DNA of 11,828 nucleotides, from positions 1 to 11,828 of the forward strand of contig CADCCH010000045.1 of NCBI GenBank assembly GCA_902799875.1, given 5' to 3'. Positions 7,704 to 11,828 of this stretch are shown one piece after another. The translations under genes were made by a program, and so were the position numbers. Source of the DNA: an uncultured Bacteroidales bacterium. GTDB lineage: Bacteria; Bacteroidota; Bacteroidia; Bacteroidales; Paludibacteraceae. The stretch's first letter is position 1. Each line of letters opens with the position of its first letter. The notes beneath the pieces are model-generated. The model saw only the letters and a list, made by a program, of their open reading frames with translations. It did not search any database and was not told the origin of the DNA.

Positions 7704-7725
7704 AAACCGATGGGGCGATGGGATA
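7704..7725 (+). repeat. Copy 2 of the 22-bp leader element
   Basis: Identical to 5680-5701. It sits in the 56-bp gap between the two repeat-protein genes, 20 bases before the ATG at 7746. Bases beyond the 22-bp core are also partly conserved up to and into the start codon region (both copies lead to ATGA followed by an A-run and TTAT), pointing to duplication of a gene start. Confidence 0.7.
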
Positions 7726-7745
7726 TAACAGCCCCAAAACAACGT

Positions 7746-9959
7746 ATGAAAAAATTATGGATTACATTAGCGGCTTGCCTTTTGATGGTAGGTAATGCGA
7801 CCGCAGCTTATGTTAATGAGACCATTGCAGAAAAAACACTAATCAACGGACTTTATTACCGCCTCACACACTCCGCCTGGCCGGAGATGGGCATCGCGGA
7901 TACATACGATGCCATAGTGTTGCCTAAAGCGGAGCAGAGTAGCAATTCCAATTATGTTTCAGGAAGTATTACAATCCCCGGTCAAGTGAATTATGGCGGC
8001 CATTCATTTACGGTAAGTACCATCTCAGATAATGCGTTTTATCAATGCACGAACCTCACTTCCATCACGGTTAACAGTTCGTTGATTGCCATTGGGAAAT
8101 ACGCGTTCTATGGTTGTTCAAAATTACAAGACATCACTATCAATAGTTCGGATATTTCGTTTAACGGTGAATATATTTTCTCTGCATGCGGTGCACTGAA
8201 GAATGTCACATTTACGCAATATAATTCCGTATCAAACTTCTATGTTGCCGATAATGCGACAGCTATTTTCTACGGATGCAGCAATTTGAAGTCTATAGTG
8301 TTGCCCAGTAAATGTGAGAAAGTGACCAACTACTTCTTCGGAAATTGCAGCTCGCTCGAGTATGTATTTTTCGGGGCGGTAGGTACTACATCTTCTTTGC
8401 TCAATTCGATGGAGGCAAACGTCTTCTACCAATGCGGAAATGTACGGGGTATATATATTAATAAGAATGGTGCCGCTCCTTCGATTCAATCCAACACATT
8501 CAGCGGTATTCCTTCCTCTGCGCATGTGTATGTGCCCTGTAATTATGTGAGCAATTACAATTCCGGTTATTGGAGCAGCGTCAGCGTTGCCGGCAATTTC
8601 CCTTACGCCTTTGAAGTGCTGAATAGCGATGCCGCAAAGGGTTCTATCACGGTAACTAAAGAGCCGGATTGTGATGATGCATCCGCCCGGATTGCCGCCT
8701 ATCCCTATGCAGGCTATGCTTTTGAGGCGTGGTATGATGTGGATAATAATGTGGTGTATTCGTATCAGCCGCAAACTACTATTGCGAATGTCAATCGCGA
8801 CATGCACCTTTCTGCGCAGTGGGTTAAATCGGACTGCTCCACCAATGGTGTCTTCCCCTATCAGTTGAACCTGAGTGCCAATATGCCGCAGGCAGGCACA
8901 ACCCAAATACGCAAGGCTCCGGATTGTGATGATGCGTCCGCCCAGATTGCCGCCTATCCCTATGCAGGCTATGCTTTCGAGGCGTGGTACGATGTGGATA
9001 ATAATGTGGTGTATTCGTATCAGCCGCAAACTACTATTGCGAATGTCAATCGCGACATGAATCTGCAAGCCTATTTCGTGGAAGCCGACTGCTCCACTAA
9101 TGGGACTTTCCCATATAGATTAGATGTAGAGAGTGCAAATGCGCAACAAGGCGCAGTGGCAATCTATAAGATTCCAAGTTGCGATGATCCGTCAGCACGT
9201 ATAGGCGCTTATGGTTTTGCCGGATACACATTTGAAGCATGGGTAGATGTGGATAATGGCAATGTTGTTTATTCATACGAACCTGTCACTAACATAGCGG
9301 ATGTAAACAGAGATATGCACCTTGTAGCGCATTTTGTAGAATCCGATTGTGACAAAAACGGCATTTTCCCGTATATGTTCAGCGCAGTGCCTGATAACGA
9401 GTTGTTCGGTTCTGTAGAAGTCAGAATACCGACCTGTGACGACAAGTCCGCTCGGGCTTATGCCCGTCCGAACACCGGTTACGAGTTCGTTATCTGGAGT
9501 GATGGCTCAACTGCGAATCCGCGTAACTGGAGCGAGGTAAACCAAAATGTGAATATCTGTGCGCTCTTCAAAGAAAAAGACCACGGCTGCCAGATTGACG
9601 GTGTGCTTGGCTACATGTTCAAGATAGAGCCCAATGACTACAACATGGGAACAACGATGATGACGCGTATCCCGGATTGCACCGACCCGTCCACTCAGAT
9701 TGCAGCTATCGCCAAAGAGGGTTATGAATTTGTCCGTTGGTCGGATGGTGATAAGAATGCTATGCGTACGGTTACCGTCAGCGGCGACATCTATCTGAAG
9801 GCTCTCTTCCAAGACCCGGCAAATCCCCTGCACGAATACATTGAAGAAGTTATCGCTAACGACGTTAAAGATACTCGCAAAGTGCTCATTGACGGTGTAT
9901 TGTTTATCATCCGTCCGGATGGCAAGGTATATACCGTGCAAGGCGCAGAGGTGCGCTGA
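7746..9959 (+). CDS. Secreted BspA-type leucine-rich-repeat protein with five 85-residue InlB-like repeats and shared C-terminal tail
   Basis: This 737-aa protein opens with a signal peptide (1-20, ending GNATA). Residues about 30-270 carry BspA-type LRR_5 repeats with the recurring 'AFYxCxxLxxIxI' pattern (near 97-108, 120-132 and 175-185). Five repeats with a period of about 85 residues follow (about 283-363, 368-448, 453-533, 538-612 and 619-690). Each contains a conserved CDD or CTD motif, a GYxFExW strand and usually 'DCSTNGxFPY' at the junction, resembling InlB B-repeats. The paired Cys residues per repeat could form disulfides after export. Repeats 1 and 2 share 137 of 141 nucleotides over their cores. 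The tail (712-737) matches those of the neighbouring secreted proteins. BspA-like proteins commonly bind host or matrix ligands, but none is inferred here. I chose ATG 7746 rather than the in-frame TTG at 7701, because the upstream part is the 22-bp repeat element and the signal peptide starts here. Confidence 0.88.
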   Translation: MKKLWITLAACLLMVGNATAAYVNETIAEKTLINGLYYRLTHSAWPEMGIADTYDAIVLPKAEQSSNSNYVSGSITIPGQVNYGGHSFTVSTISDNAFYQCTNLTSITVNSSLIAIGKYAFYGCSKLQDITINSSDISFNGEYIFSACGALKNVTFTQYNSVSNFYVADNATAIFYGCSNLKSIVLPSKCEKVTNYFFGNCSSLEYVFFGAVGTTSSLLNSMEANVFYQCGNVRGIYINKNGAAPSIQSNTFSGIPSSAHVYVPCNYVSNYNSGYWSSVSVAGNFPYAFEVLNSDAAKGSITVTKEPDCDDASARIAAYPYAGYAFEAWYDVDNNVVYSYQPQTTIANVNRDMHLSAQWVKSDCSTNGVFPYQLNLSANMPQAGTTQIRKAPDCDDASAQIAAYPYAGYAFEAWYDVDNNVVYSYQPQTTIANVNRDMNLQAYFVEADCSTNGTFPYRLDVESANAQQGAVAIYKIPSCDDPSARIGAYGFAGYTFEAWVDVDNGNVVYSYEPVTNIADVNRDMHLVAHFVESDCDKNGIFPYMFSAVPDNELFGSVEVRIPTCDDKSARAYARPNTGYEFVIWSDGSTANPRNWSEVNQNVNICALFKEKDHGCQIDGVLGYMFKIEPNDYNMGTTMMTRIPDCTDPSTQIAAIAKEGYEFVRWSDGDKNAMRTVTVSGDIYLKALFQDPANPLHEYIEEVIANDVKDTRKVLIDGVLFIIRPDGKVYTVQGAEVR
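8664..8804 (+). repeat. Near-identical 141-bp intragenic direct repeat, copy 1
   Basis: Matches 8919-9059 at 137 of 141 positions. Of the four differences, three are synonymous and one changes Arg to Gln. The offset is 255 bp, exactly 85 codons, so the duplication keeps the frame. Confidence 0.9.
8919..9059 (+). repeat. Near-identical 141-bp intragenic direct repeat, copy 2
   Basis: Second copy of the repeat at 8664-8804. The neighbouring third repeat (from about 9170) encodes a clearly related protein segment but is far more diverged at DNA level, so copies 1 and 2 reflect a recent duplication or gene conversion. Confidence 0.9.
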
Positions 9960-9966
9960 TGCGCAC

Positions 9967-10050
9967 GTTAAAATGTGCCTGCGGCACGTTAAATAGTTAA
10001 AATGGTTTTGCAGTACGCAAAACGTTAAGCTGTTAAACCGTTAAATTGTT
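9967..10050 (+). repeat. GTTAA-rich repeat tract with two perfect small hairpins
   Basis: GTTAA occurs at 9967, 9988, 9996, 10024, 10032 and 10040 (plus GTTGA at 10048), mostly spaced 8 bp. Two perfect hairpins are embedded: GTGCC-TGC-GGCAC (9975-9987) and GTTTTGC-AGTAC-GCAAAAC (10005-10023). It lies between the last repeat-protein gene and its terminator and looks like a short repetitive intergenic element, not coding sequence. Confidence 0.6.
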
Positions 10051-10051
10051 G

Positions 10052-10095
10052 AAAGACAGACTTACAAATAAAAAATGTAGGTCTGTCTTTTTTTT
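10052..10095 (+). terminator. Strong intrinsic terminator after the repeat-protein genes
   Basis: AAAGACAGACTTACA (10052-10066) pairs with TGTAGGTCTGTCTTT (10076-10090) over 15 positions with one G-U wobble, a 9-nt A-rich loop and a T8 run (10088-10095). The A-run on the 5' side means it could also work on the opposite strand. Confidence 0.85.
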
Positions 10096-10117
10096 ACCCA
10101 ATAAAACAATCAACATT

Positions 10118-10338
10118 ATGACCAAGTATCAATTTATGCTCAAAAAAAAGAGGAAGGAGAACTGAGCATTCTCTTCAATGATTTCGAGCTTCCGCTCAAG
10201 TATCAGCAATGGATGGCGATTTACGAGTACCATCTCGCGCATCCCAAACTGAATTACATCCAACTTTCCATCGACAAAAAATGTGGCACGGCAACAATCT
10301 GCCGTGCCTTATCATTTATGAATCAGGAAGTTATGTGA
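10118..10338 (+). pseudogene. Small gene split by a frameshift at an A8 run (possible -1 programmed frameshift), unknown function
   Basis: ATG at 10118 opens MTKYQFMLKKK and the frame stops at TGA 10163-10165. A shift of -1 at the A8-G run (10142-10150) continues into an open frame to TGA 10336-10338, giving about 73 residues including ELSILFNDFELPLKYQQW and a C-terminal DKKCGTATICRALSFMN segment that looks like a helix-turn-helix. The run contains the heptamer A AAA AAG (10144-10150) in the correct phase. It is followed after 6 nt by a small stem, GAGAA (10157-10161) with TTCTC (10169-10173). That is the layout of a programmed -1 frameshift site, but a real frameshift mutation or a homopolymer error (A9 would restore one frame) is equally possible. 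A 9-bp perfect hairpin lies in the distal part. The family is not recognised. Confidence 0.5.
10285..10308 (-). terminator. Perfect 9-bp hairpin, terminator-like on the minus strand
   Basis: GGCACGGCA (10285-10293) and TGCCGTGCC (10300-10308) form a perfect stem with a 6-nt loop. Reading leftward it is followed by ACA and then T6, so it would end minus-strand transcripts. Reading rightward only a weak TTATCATTT follows. It lies inside the distal part of the frameshifted gene. Confidence 0.4.
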
Positions 10339-10378
10339 CGTTCCCGATTTCTGGAACGGATATCTCACCAAAAAGCAG

Positions 10379-10386
10379 TACTTTTG
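10379..10386 (+). promoter_or_regulatory. Candidate -7 box (TACTTTTG) for the small-gene cluster
   Basis: TACTTTTG matches TAnnTTTG, and its surroundings (AGTACTTTTGCA, then CG) are the same as in the clear promoter at 11562-11593. A good -33 TTTG is not visible at the expected distance. Instead a 6-bp palindrome CGTTCC-N8-GGAACG (10339-10358) covers that region and could be an operator. The leader to the start codon at 10554 would be about 160 nt. Confidence 0.5.
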
Positions 10387-10450
10387 CAGCGTTTTTCGAA
10401 AGAAAGGGTATAAAAGAAAAGTTTGACAAAAGAAAAAAATTAAAAAGAAA

Positions 10451-10529
10451 GCCAAGCCATGCCAAGCCTATATACATAACGTAATGGTGATGGGTGGAGG
10501 GCAAAAGGCGTGGCGAGGCATGGCTTGGC
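10451..10529 (+). repeat. 79-bp element bounded by perfect 13-bp inverted repeats
   Basis: GCCAAGCCATGCC (10451-10463) and GGCATGGCTTGGC (10517-10529) are exact reverse complements separated by 53 bases. The left arm continues as a direct repeat GCCAAGCC-AT-GCCAAGCC. A-rich sequence precedes and T-rich sequence follows. It sits in the leader just before the start codon at 10554. It may be a large RNA hairpin controlling that gene or a small mobile (MITE-like) insertion. Confidence 0.65.
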
Positions 10530-10553
10530 AATAATTTTAAACTATTTATTTTT

Positions 10554-10889
10554 ATGGAAACATCATTTATCAGCATGTGGGCATTGCTCAAGCCGCAAGG
10601 CGAATACAAGCGCAGGCGGCGAGGATGCGAAAGGCTGTGGGAGAGCTATGACGAAGCGACCCGTCAGCAAGTGTATGACACGATCCATGCGGCACATCAG
10701 CGTGGCGACCGGATCAATCCGAATCCGTATTTTGCGATAGAGGACGTAGTGCTTCAGCTAAAACGGAAACAACCGCTACAGATTCTCAGTTATGCGGATT
10801 ACTACAAACGGTACGGGACTACCGAAGAGCGGGACGGATGGAAAATGGAGAATCCGACGGGACGGAAAGTGATTTATGTGAAAGGATGA
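10554..10889 (+). CDS. Hypothetical protein, 111 aa, Bacteroidales accessory-gene type
   Basis: The protein is soluble, basic near residues 19-25 (KRRRRG) and has no signal peptide. A helical part (about 25-50, with RLWESYDEATRQQVYDTI) is followed by NPNPYFAIED, then LSYADYYKRYGTTEERDGWK and a C-terminal VIYVKG. The second half reminds me of small conserved proteins in Bacteroides accessory regions, but I cannot name a family or a function. The ATG at 10554 was chosen over an upstream in-frame ATG at 10494, because that extension is encoded by the 79-bp inverted-repeat element. An A/T-rich leader precedes it, as at the other starts in this window. It is probably the first complete gene of a small operon with the ORFs at 11007 and 11244. 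Confidence 0.72.
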   Translation: METSFISMWALLKPQGEYKRRRRGCERLWESYDEATRQQVYDTIHAAHQRGDRINPNPYFAIEDVVLQLKRKQPLQILSYADYYKRYGTTEERDGWKMENPTGRKVIYVKG

Positions 10890-10919
10890 ACGCATGAAGG
10901 GGTGTAAGAGTTAAAGAAA

Positions 10920-10955
10920 AGGACTTTCTCGGGTCATTCTCAGGACTTTCTCGGG
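10920..10955 (+). repeat. 14-bp direct repeat pair with 22-bp period
   Basis: AGGACTTTCTCGGG occurs at 10920-10933 and 10942-10955, separated by TCATTCTC. The second copy runs into a perfect hairpin CGGGAC-GTG-GTCCCG (10952-10966). It lies in the 117-bp gap before the gene at 11007. A two-turn spacing of this kind fits binding of a dimeric regulator, but no function is shown. Confidence 0.6.
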
Positions 10956-11006
10956 ACGTGGTCCCGTGATGGTCGCGTTATTGATCCGACAAAACCACGT
11001 AATAGT

Positions 11007-11237
11007 ATGGGAAAAGTAAGTTTTGACATGGGAATAGAATCGGTAACGGGTGTATTGATGGGCAGTGATCCGTTCTATATCCGTCGATATAAGCGCAAAG
11101 ACGGAACGATTCTGCATATTGTACAGGCCCGTCCTGACCGGTCAGGCCATAAAGCGACGGCAGCAGAAGCAGCTAACCGCGAGGCATTCGGAAAGCGTTA
11201 CGGCACAGCGCGCCGCAAAGATAACAACCAAGCATAA
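11007..11237 (+). CDS. Hypothetical small basic protein, 76 aa
   Basis: The protein starts MGKVSFDMGIESVTGVLMG and contains FYIRRYKRKDGT, then PDRSGHKATAAEAANREAFGKRYG and a basic end (TARRKDNNQA). There is no signal peptide or membrane segment. The layout of a short beta-like N-terminus, a conserved aromatic 'FYIRRY' strand and an Ala-rich helix resembles the start of the gene at 11756 (MAKITLHG..., ending ..ETLY), so the two may be distant relatives. The basic character could indicate nucleic-acid binding or a phage or structural role, but neither can be shown. The ATG is the first in the frame, and the next gene begins 6 bases after the stop, so the two are co-translated or at least co-transcribed. 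Confidence 0.7.
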   Translation: MGKVSFDMGIESVTGVLMGSDPFYIRRYKRKDGTILHIVQARPDRSGHKATAAEAANREAFGKRYGTARRKDNNQA

Positions 11238-11243
11238 ACAAAT

Positions 11244-11510
11244 ATGAAAGTTTTGCAACGAGAAATAAAACTAATTGAATCGATTGGAGATATGGCACGT
11301 GATATTTTATTTACGAAGAAAGAGTTGGCTCTGTCCATTTCCCGTCAGTTGGGTGTAAGTATCAGCACGAACGAGTTCGGACGATGGCTACAGATCATGG
11401 ACGAGACAAAAGGCATTCCGCATTATGACAAGTTATGCAAATGTTTGGATGCGGAGCAGGTGAGAGCCGTGAGCGAATGGCTGGGCTATGAGTTGGAAAA
11501 AGGGTTGTAA
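11244..11510 (+). CDS. Hypothetical protein, 88 aa, possible helix-turn-helix
   Basis: A mostly helical small soluble protein. The segment about 25-55 (TKKELALSISRQLGV, then NEFGRWLQIMDE) has the look of a helix-turn-helix: a helix, a GV turn and a second helix ending in a recognition-like stretch. The C-terminal part (about 60-88) forms further amphipathic helices. The family is not recognised. It starts 6 bases after the 76-aa gene. Two copies of GGCTATCGTGCA with a 22-bp period follow its stop directly and lie just upstream of the next promoter. If the protein binds DNA, those repeats would be the obvious candidate site. That link is inference only. Confidence 0.7.
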   Translation: MKVLQREIKLIESIGDMARDILFTKKELALSISRQLGVSISTNEFGRWLQIMDETKGIPHYDKLCKCLDAEQVRAVSEWLGYELEKGL

Positions 11511-11511
11511 A

Positions 11512-11545
11512 GGCTATCGTGCAGTAGTTAGGCGGCTATCGTGCA
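11512..11545 (+). repeat. 12-bp direct repeat pair with 22-bp period upstream of a promoter
   Basis: GGCTATCGTGCA occurs at 11512-11523 and 11534-11545. The pair ends 16 bases before the -33 box at 11562, a typical place for an operator or activator site. Confidence 0.6.
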
Positions 11546-11561
11546 AGAGAAGGTCAAAATA

Positions 11562-11593
11562 TTTGCACGGTTGATCAAAATGTAGTACTTTTG
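11562..11593 (+). promoter_or_regulatory. Bacteroidota-type promoter for the gene at 11756
   Basis: TTTG (11562-11565), a 20-base spacer and TACTTTTG (11586-11593) match the Bacteroidota consensus exactly. The start is predicted near 11600, leaving a leader of about 155 nt before the ATG at 11756. Confidence 0.78.
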
Positions 11594-11599
11594 CACCGG

Positions 11600-11755
11600 A
11601 TTTGAGAAATCGCATAGGCCTGGCGGTTATCGGATCCCGCGAGGAAGCTGTTATAATCGGGAAGCAGGGCGTTCAGCACTCATTCTCAGTCTTGCGACCG
11701 AAAAAGGAATGAAACTCGCGTATTTAAGTAACCATTAAACTAAAACCTTAACAAG
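11600..11755 (+). promoter_or_regulatory. Long untranslated leader, possibly structured
   Basis: No ORF fits here. By eye, TCATTC (11687-11692) can pair with GAATGA (11707-11712), and CCCG with CGGG around 11637-11660, but no strong intrinsic terminator or known riboswitch is visible. It ends in an A-rich stretch before the start codon, as at the other starts in the window. The length is similar to the leader before 10554. Confidence 0.3.
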
Positions 11756-11828
11756 ATGGCAAAAATCACATTACATGGTATGTTTGCCCGCGTGATGGGC
11801 AAGTTCAACCGCTCCGAGACGCTGTATT
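11756..11828 (+). CDS. Start of a small unknown protein (24 codons, runs off the right edge)
   Basis: The ATG at 11756 follows an A-rich leader with AACAAG directly before it. The visible residues are MAKITLHGMFARVMGKFNRS followed by ETLY, with no signal peptide. The opening resembles that of the 76-aa protein at 11007 (M-[GA]-K-[VI]-[ST], a Gly, then an aromatic 'FY/LY' strand), so it may belong to the same family. It has its own clear promoter at 11562-11593. Nothing can be said about function. Confidence 0.65.
   Translation, partial: MAKITLHGMFARVMGKFNRSETLY

Noticed and set aside
7701..7745. Extended start (TTG 7701) for the BspA-LRR protein
   Set aside because: The extension is encoded by the 22-bp leader repeat, and the signal peptide starts at the ATG at 7746.
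8232..9068. 278-codon minus-strand ORF with internal repeats
   Set aside because: Its repeats are only the mirror of the duplicated repeats in the BspA-LRR gene on the other strand.
7560..9959. Canonical type IX secretion C-terminal domain at the ends of the surface proteins
   Set aside because: The tails are only ~26 residues and lack the usual ~70-100-residue Ig-like domain. The tail is reported as a separate observation instead.
10209..10484. 91-codon plus-strand ORF overlapping the frameshifted gene
   Set aside because: It is in a different frame from the coherent 73-aa product, and its lysine-rich end comes from the A-rich leader.
10331..10609. Minus-strand ORF over the 79-bp inverted repeat
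   Set aside because: It spans the palindrome and the promoter box of the plus-strand genes, and the hydrophobic run comes from the A/T-rich leader read backwards.
10920..11545. CRISPR array suggested by 22-bp periodic repeats
   Set aside because: Each repeat occurs only twice, the two pairs are unrelated in sequence, spacers are 8-10 bp, and no cas gene is present.

Overview
The window looks like a chromosomal segment of a gut-type Bacteroidota member (order Bacteroidales is most likely). The promoters match the Bacteroidota form (TTTG or TTG, about 20 bases, then TAnnTTTG). Start codons sit behind A/T-rich leaders with little Shine-Dalgarno signal. The secreted proteins carry BspA-type leucine-rich repeats, Listeria-Bacteroides (Flg_new) repeats, InlB-B-like repeats and a Bacteroidota-style multidomain pectinesterase. 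No rRNA, tRNA, CRISPR array or recognisable transposase is present.

Left part, minus strand (1-5339): one promoter drives a tightly packed operon of a large secreted pectin methylesterase (CE8), a YidE/AspT-type membrane transporter with two RCK_C domains, and a MATE-family efflux protein that runs off the left edge. The genes overlap by 17 and 13 bases, so their translation is probably coupled.

Middle, plus strand (5387-10095): a divergent promoter nearly identical in sequence to the operon promoter starts a long leader. That leader holds a strongly folded stretch with a C8 tract and an intrinsic terminator, so it is either a small RNA of about 145 nt or an attenuator. Beyond it lie an 11-bp triple repeat, a 22-bp element also found before the next gene, and a 16-codon upstream ORF that overlaps the next start codon as ATGA. 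Two secreted repeat proteins follow, a 640-aa Flg_new/InlB-like protein and a 737-aa BspA-LRR/InlB-like protein, then a hairpin-rich GTTAA repeat tract and a strong terminator. The pectinesterase and both repeat proteins end in the same short C-terminal tail, which suggests a common export or anchoring route.

Right part, plus strand (10118-11828): a cluster of small genes of unknown function. The first is split by a frameshift at an A8 run that has the layout of a -1 frameshift site. Three intact small ORFs (111, 76 and 88 aa) and the start of another follow, with promoters, about 160-nt structured leaders, a large 79-nt inverted repeat, and two unrelated pairs of direct repeats that both have a 22-bp period. 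This part looks like an accessory module. Its function cannot be read from the sequence, and it is the best candidate here for something undescribed.
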